From positions 46,472,019 to 46,536,018 of the forward strand of contig OZ018324.1 of NCBI GenBank assembly GCA_963969495.1: DNA of 64,000 bases, given 5' to 3'. Shown one piece after another: positions 1 to 11,814 of this stretch (its first letter is position 1; each line of letters begins with the position of its first letter). The notes under the pieces were generated by a model that did not search any database, was not told where the DNA came from, and saw only the letters and a list, made by a program, of their open reading frames with translations. A program made the position numbers and the translations under genes. Origin of the DNA: Ceratothoa steindachneri (Eukaryota; Arthropoda; Malacostraca; Isopoda; Cymothoidae).

Positions 1-348
1 TATTCCTCTTTGAACTCTAACACCAATCCTTCTCTTTTGTAATTCCGTCTCTGCCCCTGGAGTATGTCGACCTCGCTCTCTCTCTCCCTCTCCTGTTCGC
101 GCTGACCTTCTTTAAAACAAGAGAAATTATGCTCAATAACTCAGATAAGCATTACTAACCGTCGAGGACATCATTGTGATCCATTCCACTTCGGTGGATA
201 GGATTCACCAAGCTCCAACTAACCCTTCATTATAAAAAAACTCAAATTCCGAAATTAAAGTTCTTTTGATCAGGTCGTTTATGGAATGGCCAAGTACGAA
301 TTTATTTGGTCGGACATCCACAAGAAACAACAGACCCCTCTCGCTACA
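1..348 (+). repeat. 3' part of an LTR (element cut by window edge)
   Basis: The stretch ends in CA at 348, and two bases later comes a primer binding site (351), which is the layout of an LTR/internal-region junction. It contains CT-rich runs and an ATTAAA-like signal near 255. The start of the LTR lies outside the window and no second LTR copy was seen inside, so its full length is unknown. The call rests mainly on the primer site. Confidence 0.55.
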
Positions 349-350
349 AA

Positions 351-367
351 TGGTGACCCCGGAGTGA
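351..367 (+). promoter_or_regulatory. Primer binding site, tRNA-Trp type
   Basis: TGGTGACCCCGGAGTGA begins with TGG (complement of a tRNA CCA end) and matches the reverse complement of a metazoan tRNA-Trp 3' end at about 15 of 17 positions (recalled sequence). It lies two bases after a terminal CA. It would prime minus-strand DNA synthesis of the LTR element. Confidence 0.6.
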
Positions 368-1200
368 CTCAAAAGTTAAAAAATCATCATCATCGATCAG
401 AGTGACTCTCATCATCACAGGAAACCATCGCATCAAATTTCTGGAGTCATAATCAAATTCTTTCAACGCAACTAAGTACAACCATGGACCCCATCCAACC
501 TTTCATCAAGTAGGCATATTCATCTCACCGAAGCAACAACTCGACTCAGCGTTCGCGACGCGCAACTCTCACCAAAGCACCAGATCGACTCAACGGGACG
601 CTCATCGTCCGCGACGCGCAACTCTCCCACCCTCAATCACACCACTCTTCAGTAAGTGACGCAAATTCGACAGTTTTTGCAAAGTCGCAAATATGGTCGC
701 AAAAAACCCTCTCTAGCCGATTTGCTAGATTCTTGAATTATCTGTGCGATTCACCTAGTATTAATTCATTATAATTTATTCATTCACACTCACATAATTT
801 ATTTACTCGCACTCACATAATGATACGGCAACGTGCCATCAATTTATTCATCTCGCATAGTGCTATGACAACGCACTATCGATACTCATTAGCATTCACA
901 TAATGCTACCGCAACGCCTCTCATTTAAGGAATGACTAGGAAAGAAAACTTTTAAATGCACAGCGATGCAACGCGTATAGTTTTTCTATTTCATTTCACT
1001 CAAGATTTGCAAATTTGCTCGACTATTTCGTTCATCAAATTATTTGTTTAGGCTAACTAATTATTTCTCAAATTCACTATATTGATGTCTACTCTCAGTG
1101 TATTATTAAGAGAAAATGTGTGCACTCAATCCACATTTTGGTTCCCTCTATGTAGGTTCACAACTGTAATGAACACGCTTCTATCGTTCAAGAGAGAATG
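368..1200 (+). mobile_element. Leader and degraded 5' internal region of LTR element
   Basis: This lies downstream of the primer binding site. An ATG at 484 opens only a few codons (MDPIQPFIK) before a stop. The following sequence has a duplicated segment around 545-625 (two copies of a stretch containing GCGACGCGCAACTCTC). No gag, protease or RT motif is readable, so either only the leader remains or the coding part has decayed or been deleted. Confidence 0.35.
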
Positions 1201-1209
1201 TAAACACCT

Positions 1210-1430
1210 TAAGGGTTTCAAATTTTGTTAGAATCGGCCGAATAGTTATGATGTATTGCCAAAACAAAATACTTCCCGGGCTAATCTTGGGAGGACTTTG
1301 GCAATTATATTATTTGATTAAAAATTTAAAACAATATAAGATTTTCAAATTTCGTTTGAATAAGCCGAATAGGTATCATGTTTTTCCCCCCCAAAACATA
1401 ATTCCAGGGTTGCATTTTAATGGAATCTGA
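1210..1430 (+). repeat. 127-bp minisatellite family, partial copy
   Basis: About two degraded units share TAGAATCGGCCGAATAGTTA, the ATTGCCAAAACAAAAT box and a CCCGGGCTAA box with the arrays at 3.89, 9.37 and 62.4 kb. No hairpin or CTAA end is seen here. The apparent 60-codon reading frame over it is not a gene. Confidence 0.75.
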
Positions 1431-1439
1431 AGATGTGGT

Positions 1440-2440
1440 TGGAATTTTTAATGTCACTTCATAAATTCAATCCTTTCCATCTTAATCCTCAGCTATTTGT
1501 TTTGCATTTTCTTAAGGCTAGAAAACTATTTCACTTGATGGCATTGAAACATTGTCCTACTTATAGTAAGGAACTCTTCTTCCTTTGCCTTCATGTGGCT
1601 TTTACTTATTGACTTGTCTATTTTACTCAAGTTAATCTCCAGAGCAAATCTGATGTGGTCCATAAAAAGTAATCTTTTCTCTCCTATCTTTAATGAAATC
1701 AAGTTCCTTCACAGAGATTTTCACCTCCATAGGGGATTTAAATTAATTGGAATTTTGTTTTTGCAACCAGGGCAGCCAAATTCACAGCCCCTCCCCCCCC
1801 CCCAAAAAAAAAATTACACTTGTGCCTGAGGATATCAATGAAAGTGTCTTAGGCCTGTAGCTCTCCTCTCCCTAGGGATATGTTTTTGGCCTGCTCCCTG
1901 TTTTTTAATATTGTGACTCTTGTATTTACAACAGGAGCTAGAAAAGAACTGTTCCCTCGTTCTCACTTTTCAAGCACTTTTGAGTAAATATCCTTTGCAA
2001 GATTGGCTGCTAGGTAGTTTCTCACACCCACATTTCAGAACGTAACGAGAGTTTGGAATTGAGAGGGCAACAACTCTGCTATTTTCAATTTAGGTGTTCA
2101 AATGTGTGATTATCGCTAGTCTTTTCCTAATTTTAAAAGCAATTGTAGGTCAAATCCCACTGGTAGGATGGTAGTACTGAATGCCTCGTAATCTTCAGCA
2201 CACTGATTAATATGTCTCCTACGGTGAAATAAGAAAAAAAAATAAAATAGATATAATTATGAATATAATAATAGTCATTTAATTCCCCAAGATGACAAAA
2301 ATAAGTCAAAACTTTTAAGTAGGTAACCAAGTAGAACTAAAATTATGTTAAAATAAAAAAGTAACTTTAGAGTTCATAAGTAGGGCTGCAAATTTTGAGT
2401 AAGCCTTATTTATATAATAAGAACGTTGAAAAAATGGACA
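1440..2440. other. No gene recognised
   Basis: AT-rich sequence with a C-run/A-run junction near 1790-1813. Small open frames on both strands have no recognisable motif. Confidence 0.5.
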
Positions 2441-3890
2441 GACACTAATAGCACAGTATTCCATAGTATAGCATAATACACCATAGCAGATTAGAGTATA
2501 TTATAGAATATTAATTCATACCATAGTATAGCATAGCACAACAATGCATAATATATCAGAGCATAGTATAACATAACAGATTATAACATAGCATATTATA
2601 CTATATAATAGCATAGTATAGCATAGCATAGCACAGAAGATTATAACATAGAATAGTCTAGCCTAGCCTGAAATGTCATAGTATAGCCACATCCTCTAGC
2701 ATAGCATAGCTTAATATTTTATAGTATAGCATAGCCTAGAATAGTCTAGCCTAAACTTACCAAGTATAGCATAGCATAGCCTAGAATAGTCTTGCCTAAA
2801 CTTACCAAGTATAGCATAGCATATCATATCCATGCATAGCATAGTATAACCTACCCTGTTTTAGCCTAGTATAGCGAAGCATAGATAAACATAGGATAGC
2901 CTAGACTAAAATAGAATAGCCTAGGAGTGCCGGGCCTAACTTAGCCTAGCATAGTATAATCTAGCGAGCCTAGTACAACCTAGCATAGTATAACCTACTC
3001 TATCCTACCGTAGCTTAGTATAGCCTAGCCTGTCGTATCCTAGTAGAGCCTAGCCTAGCTTAGTAGACCTTAGTCCACCCTAGCATATTATAGTATAGGC
3101 GATCTTAGACTAGCATAGTATAGCCATGCCTAGTGTATCATTGGCTAGTGTAGCCTAACTCACTATAGCCTAGCCTAAGCACGTATGGATTAGCATTGCA
3201 TGCCAGACCCTAGCCTAGCGTCGCCGATAGTAGCCTATTCTAGTATAGCAAAGCTAGAATAGGCTACTATAGCCTATCCAATATATACTTGCATACGATA
3301 GCCTAGCATAGCATAGCATACTATAGGCTAGCTTGGTATAGCCTATCGTAGGATAACCACACCTAACTTAATATAGCCAAGCACATCATATTATAGCATA
3401 GCCTAGTATATCCTAGTCTAGTATAACATACCATAGCCTAGACTAGAATAACCTTGCATAGCTTAGTCTTTTATAGCCTTAGTTAGCTAGCCTATCGTAG
3501 CCTAACATATTATTACCTAGCATAGCCTAACATAGCCCTCCCTAGCCTCTTATATTTAGCCTACCCTAACATAGCATAGTATAGCCCTGTCTATCCTAGT
3601 ATATCTTAGCCTAGCCTAGCCAAGTATATCCTAGACAAGTATAACCTATAATATTTTATTATACCCTAGTCAAGCATAGATAGTATTGTTTAACCTAACA
3701 TACTATATGCTATCCTAGCATAGCATTTTATAGCCTAAATTAGCATAGTATATCTTATTCATGTACATTATAACTTAGAAAGGCTTAGCATACTATAACC
3801 TATCCTATAACAGCCTATCATAGTATAGCCTATTTTTGGCTTTCCTAGCAGAGTATAGTATATTATAGCCTAGTCTATTCTAGTCATGTT
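2440..3890. repeat. Degenerate pentanucleotide (NNTAG)n satellite
   Basis: About 1.45 kb are dominated by 5-bp steps ending in TAG, chiefly CATAG, TATAG and CCTAG, with many substitutions and small indels. Because 5 is not a multiple of 3, TAG stops fall in all three forward frames, so the array cannot code. It ends directly at a copy of the 127-bp minisatellite family at 3890. Some short higher-order duplications occur, for example around 2725-2820. Confidence 0.85.
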
Positions 3891-4108
3891 ATTGCCAAAA
3901 CAAAATAATTCCCGGGCTAACTTGGAAAGACTTCGACAATTATATCATTCGAAAGAAAATGTAAAACAACATAAGGCTTTCAAATTTCGATAGAATCGGC
4001 CAAATAGTTATAATGTTATTACACAAAGTAACAAAAAGCAAAACGGGGACCAACCGAACGACATAGTGAGATATAGAGTCACTCGCGACTCGACTTGCAC
4101 GCGACTAA
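3890..4108 (+). repeat. 127-bp minisatellite unit with Helitron-like 3' end
   Basis: Slightly more than one unit (ATTGCCAAAACAAAATAATT, CCCGGGCTAA, then the TCGGCCAAATAGTTA box) is followed by a tail ACGACATAGTGAGATATAGA. The tail leads to a short stem GAGTC (4076-4080) / GACTC (4087-4091) and CTAA at 4105-4108. The same tail, stem and CTAA occur at 10.05-10.10 kb. Helitrons end in a hairpin followed by CTRR, so this may be the 3' end of a non-autonomous Helitron-type element. No replicase/helicase is present. Confidence 0.55.
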
Positions 4109-4109
4109 A

Positions 4110-7100
4110 AGTTTCGCATTTTGAAATTTCGTTTTTGCGATAGACATCACACTAAAGCTTTGCTCATTTTCTGTCCTGATTCTATAATAGGAAGACCTCA
4201 TTTTTTGGCCTTTCCGTACGAGAGTTTGCAGTCGAGAGCAACGGCTTTAGATAAAACGTCTCACCTCATTTGAATATTTACTAAATTTAAACACTTATCT
4301 TGTTTCTAATTGCTATTAATTAATTTCTTACTTCATATGTTAGGGTAAGATTTTTGTTTTATTTCACAGTTACGTTCAATTTATTTGCTTTCTTTCACAA
4401 TCATGGCGATTCTGTGAAAGCTTTAAGAACGTAATTAATACAACTAGGCCCAGAACGCTGCGGCCAACTTGAAAAAGTGAGTTTCCGTTGCAATTTAAGA
4501 TGATCAAACTAGTTTCTGTGAATCGGCTTGTTTTCAGGTAACCTTTTGGTATAAATTTAGCCTACCTCAATATACTTTAATTTTATCTCCCGATTGATTA
4601 ATGTTTAATTCACTATTGTACCAGTACTATATGTATTGGTTGACGAGGGAGCGATCGTTATCTTTTCTATCCCTGTTGAGATAGTCTGTATTTATATGTT
4701 ATTTAATCACCAAGACTCTGAAATCACTTTCGAACCAGGTATTTGTCTTAATTGCTCATCTCGCCACGGAGCTGGGGCAGATGATTTTAACTACGAACCC
4801 ACTGTGTCAGGCTAAGGATCTGAGAATCCCCAAGAATCTTTGCGCCACCTCAGCCTTCTAAGACCCGGTATCAATTTAGTTGTTTTCGCTGCAATGAATC
4901 CAACATATTTGCGTCCCGCTTATAATGAGAGGAAAAAGTATGAATGCAATGTCCTAGATAGGTCTATCATAGGCATTATACAGACTAAAATTAATACCTT
5001 AATTATGTAGCTAACATTTATATTAATCAGCACCACCATACTTTTGCTCTCTTCTGGCTGCAATGTATTGCCATGAACATTTTAGATTTTAGCTACCACA
5101 TATATGTTGCCTCTTCTTCTTCCATTCAACTTTTTGAGCAGGATCCCTCCCATTTCTTAGGAAATTATGGAATATTATAGATGGGCAAATTTGTGTAACT
5201 TAAGTTGGATCTTTACTCCGAGCATAAGCTGGGCAGAATCTGAAATAGGTCGGTTAGTAAAGATAATTTGTTGAAAAATGTACGCTTGTCGCTGAATGTA
5301 AATTTTGTGGATAAATTGCAAAGTTTTTAGCAAAGAGGTTTCTATGATAGCGATGGAAATAGGTGATTAGGCTGAACGAAAAAAATGGCACTCCCAATTT
5401 TCTCACTTCACTCTCTCAGCGAACCTTTTCATTAATTCACAGCCACATAAACTGTAACCAAGAACCTCCAACTGTAAAAATTCTATTAAAAATACCAAAA
5501 ATCATCGATGAAGAAAAAAATAATTATAAGATCGGTGCGACGATATTAAACTGCACTATTGTAATGCTATAAACATAATTAATATGTTCAATGAAGGTAG
5601 CTTTTGAGAAATATTCTTATGATTTTAGGAATATTACAGAATCATGTTTACAAACAGTGAAATTTCAGAATATATACTCTAGTATTTAAATAATGAGAGG
5701 TTAGACAGATGAGGGGAGCAATTATTTTCTTATGCTGTTAGGTCAATTTTGAGCAGATTTCCAAAGTAAATCAAAGTAATTTAAAATTTAAAATAAATCA
5801 CCGAAAAGTTAATTAAAAGATTGTTTACTTAATGATAATAACGATATATAAATCCACAATTAAATAGTCTAAGTCATTTTTACGTAATATAATATATTTA
5901 ACTTTTGCAACATTATAAAAAAAAGCGAGAAAGACGCTTAAAAAAGCGAGATTTAAAAAAAAAAAAAATCTTTTCCATATTATTTGGAAATTTCTTTGTA
6001 TTAGAAAGGTTTGCTGAAGCTGATTTTTGTGTTATTTGTACCGTAAGATTGGATGTTATGTTTCATGGTTGTGGAGTATTGAAGATTGAAAAAATTAATA
6101 CATGTGTCGTATGATCACTAATAATGCCTTATGTTTGAAGTTAATTTCTTTAGAGCCATGATTGAGAGAATGTATCAGAGAGAGAGGGTGATTAGGATAT
6201 TAGAAAGATGGCCTAAATTTTATTTAGTGATTCCATGGTGGTAGGGTAGGTAACGAACGATTGGGCAAGTGGGGCAAGGCCTAAGTTAAAATTAAGAGAA
6301 GTGTGTTAGTGTGGATTAACTTCTAATTAATAAAATAACGTAACTTTAATATTTGGAAAACGGTTATCGTTTCAAAACAAATTTAATCACTCTTATAATG
6401 TCAAGCACATTTTTGCAAATTCATCTATCCATAAGGAATAGTTTGGGAGGTAGATGTTACTATTTTTATAATAACAGCCCTAATTTCAATATTTTTCATT
6501 TTCCTTAATTTTGATTGCGTCACATTGGAAAGGTATTTAAAAGAAATATCATAGTGACGTCACATTGAATATATAATTTCGATCGATCTTAATCTTTCAC
6601 CTTTTTTTCTCATTCGTCTCTGTTTTGGATAATAGGGATTTGCGTTATGACTTGTGGTGTATGTGAAATGTATTTCGAAGATCTCTAAAAAGAAGTTCAC
6701 AGTTACCCTAATCGTCCCTTGAATATTTTAAGGAACACGGTGTGATTCGAAACTCTTTCAGCTATCGTGAAAGTGGGGCAGAGTGCAAGACATTTCCGTC
6801 GGATTGCCGTTTTCGGTGAACAAATAAAGTAGGGCGTAATATAAAGCGGCGCTGGTTTTACGGGTTTACTCGCTTTCAATTTGGAGACACGTAGCCTAAA
6901 CAAGGAAATTTATCGCCAGATATAAATTTGCTATTCATTAACTGTTTGCTTAGCAAAGAATTCAATCAGCAGTATTGCGAACATAATCTGTAAATTTCTT
7001 TGAAAACATTTGTGGATTGAAGGAAATTTTATTGCGACCTGTGTATCAATTGGTTAGCGAAACAGGACTTTAATGGTGGTCAATGGTGCATCGTCTTAGT

Positions 7101-8430
7101 CAATACTTTTCATCCTTTCGGGTGATGTTTCGATCGAGGTCAACTCGATAAGGGTAGTCGCCTAATAATGAGATTAAAGGGATTTGGGAGTTACGCTAAT
7201 GCCCCCGTTTTTTGGACAATTCAAAACCCTATATTCATTTAAAGATTACGCTATGTGCCATTGAGGCAATGGATCTCATTAACCCCTGTTTCTCAGCTCT
7301 AGGAACCGACGTTTCGTGTCCACCTCATCACCAAAATAATTATAAAACAGAAAGGAGGCACGATTATCATAACTGAAGTTTTATAAAATGATCAAAATAT
7401 GCTCTTATAAATCTACTTTTTAATACACATAATTTATTGGGGTTTAATATAAATGATCATTAATGGATGGCTCTAATGCTATTTATCAATGCTGTTGTTA
7501 TCGTGCAACGCATCATATTTTAGTTCCACTACAAGAACTTTTCATAGCACCGTCGATCAAAACTTAAGGATAAGCAGCCCTACTGGTCAAACCGTAAGAT
7601 GTACCGACCACTATACCATTCGAGGGCACTTCAATTCTTGTAAAGTGTGGTCGGTTTAACTGGATGTCGGAGAGTTTCTTCAGCATACGAAATAACTGAA
7701 CTTTCCGAATCCCTTAATTTACTATCAAAAGATGAAATTCATGCAGACTGCTAAACTGCTCCCTTTGCTATTAGATATTTGTCTTAATTTTCATATTTAA
7801 ATATTATGGGAGCAAAATCGCCGTTATATTGATAGCTGACTTAATATGTTAATATTCACCAAACTAAAAATGTATGGACCGGTGAGCCATAGCAATTATT
7901 TATTTTGTTTCGTTCACATAAGTCTTCTTTAAAAATAGCTTTTACAGTTCTGTTAATTAAAAATGCAAAATCAACTATAATTACCTCAACTAAGGATAAT
8001 TACACTGTACAACAACGAAAACAAACAGAAATGAGAATAACCTTTTCTAGTGGTACTTTTTGCGTATATTACGAATATAACATCCGTCTCTTTCTGCTAT
8101 CCTACAGTTTCTCGTAAATTATCATCGTACTTACCTTAAATACATTGATGGTTCCGTATGGAATGAATGCAAACAGGTTAGCCCGAAACTGACAACTCTA
8201 AAAGTTATAAACGGATTTTGATATAATTTTAAAAGGGTGTTCATAAGGTATTTGTCAACTTAACCTATGAAATTTATGAAAGTATACTCAATCTTTTTTA
8301 GTTACGCTTAATAACTTTGTAACATATAAATCCTTCCTATTTTTACTTTTTTATTTAATATGTATTGATGTTACTATTTATATTATTTTTCACATACTAC
8401 AGTGTTTTTTCTTTACAGGAGACAGAGCTA
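4110..8430. other. No gene recognised (4.3 kb)
   Basis: AT-rich sequence with scattered open frames of 60-70 codons, none showing a known motif, a plausible domain or homology to other parts of the window. Confidence 0.5.
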
Positions 8431-8734
8431 AAATGCCTAGAGAATGCAAAATTTCCCCAGACAGTTTGTTATATATGTGGATTGGCTACGTTAAAACAAT
8501 GCAAGAGACAGTTGACTAAACATCTGGATAAACTTTATGAGCTGTACTTTAGATGCAAAGTGAGTGACCATGACTAACACTGGGCACTTCACATATGTTG
8601 TGTCGGGTGTACAAGTTCCCTTTCAGCCTAGGTGAAAGGCAAAGGGCTTGGCCTCATGTTTGGTGTATCAATGGTCTGGAGGGAGCCAAAGGACCATTTA
8701 ACGGATTGTTACTTTTGCTTAACAGATATTAAAG

Positions 8735-8899
8735 GTGGGTATTTAATGTGTTTTCTTTATTGTTCTTTAAAATATGTTCAGGAGATGTTCAAAATACATA
8801 GTATGTCCTACTTTCCACTATTTCTGCAAGTAATAACAGCCAGTAATATCCTCGTTAGTGTGATTTTATTTTATTTCCCTGCATGTCGCAACAGAAAAG
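8735..8899 (+). other. Probable intron 1 of the arthropod-family relic
   Basis: GTGGGT at 8735 and AAAAG ending at 8899 remove 165 bp. This restores a continuous frame across DIK-G-KKSIMYPDFQ. The copy at 40.6 kb reads straight through the equivalent point (TNIKTRGKVQYLNIA). Confidence 0.6.
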
Positions 8900-9325
8900 G
8901 CAAGAAATCTATCATGTATCCAGATTTTCAGTTTGCTATTGGCCCATTTCGACATTCAAGTGCTACTTCTGTACCACAGCCGCCCTTTTAAGTACCACGG
9001 GATTGCACGACCAACTCAGACGATTCAGAATCTCAAGATACACCATATGTGGCACAGCTTGGATCTCACAAGAAACAACACAACATCTCATCACCCAACC
9101 GGAACTCACTGATCTAGTCCGTGATCTAACACTTACTAAGAAAATGAACTCCTGGCCTCACGCCTGCAACAATTGAACATGTTGGATGAACATGGTCGAA
9201 TTACAGTATTTAGAAAGCGTTCTACAGATCTACACCAATTCTTCATTTTTGAAAACAACTTGACTTATTATAGTTATATCAGAGGCCTATTCAATGCCCT
9301 TGAGCTGACCTATGAACCAAACAAG

Positions 9326-10105
9326 GTATGCTAACAAAAAGTCGTGTGCTCGTTCTTATTCTGTTTTATGACATTACGACCTTCAAATCTTTCAATAATT
9401 CCCGGACTAACCTTGGGGAGACCTTGGCAATTCTACCATTCGAAGGAGAATGTAAGACCACCTAAGGTTTCAAATTTCCTAATTATCGGCCGAGTAGTTA
9501 TCATGTTATTGCCAAAACAATAAAATTTCCGGGCTAAGCTTGGGAAAACTTTGTCAATTATATTATTCGAAAGACAATGTAAGGGAACATAAGGCTTTTA
9601 AATCTCGGTAGAATCGGTCGAATCGTTATGATGTTATTGCCAAAACAAAATAATTCCCGGGCTAACTTTGAAGGACCTTATCAATTATATCATTCAAAGG
9701 AAAATGCAAACAACATAAGAGTTTCAAGTTTCGTTAGAATGGGACGACTATTTATGATGTTATTGGCAAAATAAAATAATTCCGTCGCTAACCTTGGGAG
9801 GTATTTGGAATTATATTATTCGAAATAGAATGTAAAAAAACATAGGGGGTTTCAAATTTCGTTAAAATTGGCTGAATAGTTATTGTCAAAACAAAATAAT
9901 TCCAGGGCTAACCTATGGAAGACTTTGGAAATTAAATCATTCGAAAGAAAATGTAAAACAACAAAAGGTTTTCAAACTTCGTCAGAATCATCAGAATATT
10001 TACAATGTTATTACAGATTAAAAAATGAAAAACTGTGACCGACCGACCAACGACATAGGGAGATATAGAGTCGCCCGCACCTAGACTCTCTGCACGACTA
10101 ATAAG
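9326..10105 (+). repeat. Array of 127-bp units filling an intron-like gap
   Basis: About five to six units of 126-128 bp (spacing measured between successive CGGCCG-type boxes at 9487, 9615, 9741 and about 9869) end in the tail, GAGTC/GACTC stem (10068-10072/10084-10088) and CTAA (10098-10101) also seen at 4.1 kb. The block begins GTATGC and ends TAATAAG. Removing it joins YEPNK directly to LRLFIDAA in frame, so it behaves as a GT-AG intron of the surrounding relic. Its 5' flank (CTTATTCTG...TTACGACCTTC) is shared with the inverted copy at 62.6 kb. Confidence 0.75.
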
Positions 10106-10702
10106 TTGAGGCTGTTCATAGATGCAGCCCTTTACAGCCCAAAAGCGGTTTTGATCCTCTTTGGGAACACCATTCCTTCAGTTCCAGTTGCTCGCACAGG
10201 CATTTTAAGAGGGAAATATGAGAACCTTAATTTTATTCTAGACCACATAAGTTTCAAGGTGCTTGAGTGGCTAATTTGTGCGGACTTGAAAGTAGTAGCC
10301 CAAATTAATGGGCTACAAACTGGATACCCAAGTTTATGTCCTTCTTTTACAAGTGTAACAATAGGGCCAGATCAGAACATTATGTACGTTCATAATGCTC
10401 ACCTCGAGAAACTATGATGCCTGGATATAATAATGTAATTCATGAGCCACTAGTTAAGAAGCAGAAAATCCTTTTGCAGTAATGCCTTATAAACTAGGCT
10501 TAATGAAGCAATTTAGCAAAGCCTTGCAACATAACAAGCCATGTTGCCAGTACCTCAAAGCGATCTTCCCTAAAATAAATGATGCCAAGATTAAAGAAGG
10601 AATATTCGTAGGCCCTTAGATTCGTCAACTTTTAGCTGATTCATTATATATTAATGAATTAATTACAATGGAAAAATTACAAGGAAATGTTACGTGATGA
10701 GA

Positions 10703-11717
10703 AATATTTTTTTAGCCAATTCGAATTCAGCCCACTCAAATTCATATTAAAATGCACATGAAATCTATGTTTATTTCCTGACATTGAAGTTCGTTTATCA
10801 GCCTTATTTATATTATTCGAGACGACCTTATCCATTAATGACGTCTGTTCCATTTTCCTGCAATCTTTAATAAAATACCTCGGCCTACCTTACATACAAG
10901 ACTTAATAACCGCTAATTAATACTCAATAAATAAGCTTTATCAATAAAACTAAACGAAATATATACGAATAAATCATTTGAAATAGAAATACATTCCATT
11001 TAATCTAATTGACGAAACTTACCTAATGCAGTCGTCTAAATAAGAGGAGGCTAAATGGGTTGAACAAATTTATACGTTTGATATGATTCAAATTCATTCA
11101 GATAAAATAATTTGCAAAGGGACAGTTTCTCTAAATATTCACGTCGGATTTTGCGCTGAATTAGGTTCAGTGATAATTTAATATCCTATTATTTGATGAG
11201 AGATGGAGTTTGGAGGTATATTTAGTTATAAGGATATCAGATATAACAATTGGCATTAACTTTAGGGAATGTTTTAACGTTATTGCTCTATTTCATGCAT
11301 TGGTCTCGGTACATTTTGGTATGAGTTTGTTTCAAAACAGAGTTAGAGAATTTCACGATATTAGGCATTTTCTCATTTTACGAGTATTTAGTTTATATAT
11401 TTATTTCATTTTTAATCATGGATATCAAAAAATATCCGCAGTAACATTTAGGTTCTTTATTTTATCGCTTTAGTTAATTTTACAACTTAAGATCTTAGAA
11501 AAATTTTATTAGTTGACAAAAATGCACAGCAAAGCCTAGTGATAGTGATGCAAACTTATTCGAGGACTTATTTCACACAAATGTTCTGCTCCTAGTTACC
11601 AGATGTGGGATAATATATTTTCTTAATGCAATATAGCTAATTTGGGCAACTATAAAAGATATACTAGGTGAATAATAGGTAATGGTTTCCTTATATGAGT
11701 TTGGGGGGATAGGTAAA

Positions 11718-11720
<3 letters not shown>
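10703..11720. other. No gene recognised
   Basis: AT-rich sequence. The 87-codon open frame at 11210-11473 has no recognisable motif and could be chance. Confidence 0.45.

Positions 11721-11721
<1 letters not shown>

Positions 11722-11811
<90 letters not shown>
11722..11811. repeat. (AT)n microsatellite
   Basis: About 90 bp of uninterrupted AT dinucleotides. Confidence 0.97.

Positions 11812-11814
<3 letters not shown>

Larger units (their letters stand above)
8433..10702 (+). pseudogene. Relic of an uncharacterised arthropod multi-copy family
   Basis: The relic starts MPRECKISPDS, then shifts frame to a segment with a C-x2-C zinc-like pair (CYICG) and KVSDHD, then MVWREPKDH-TDCYFCL, PDFQFAIGPF, QPELTDLVRDL, RLFIDAALYS, CADLKVVAQ-NGLQTGY, YKLGLMKQFSKAL and DAKIKEGIFVGP. 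This order matches a family of hypothetical proteins I know only from arthropod genomes; its function is unknown and I assign none. Several frameshifts and stops (after KVSDHD, before VKGKG, near 9000-9150, at 10415 and within IFVGP-IRQLL) make it non-functional. Two intron-like gaps with GT-AG ends are visible (8735-8899 and 9326-10105). The usual C-terminal part after about 10702 is missing. A partial second copy lies at 40315. Confidence 0.7.

Noticed and set aside
2440..3890. Interstitial telomeric repeat
   Set aside because: The arthropod telomere unit is TTAGG (CCTAA). The array units are CCTAG, CATAG and TATAG, with TAG fixed, so it is not a plain telomere tract.
2440..10105. CRISPR array
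   Set aside because: Repeats are contiguous satellites/minisatellites without unique spacers of constant length, no cas genes, and the sequence is eukaryotic.
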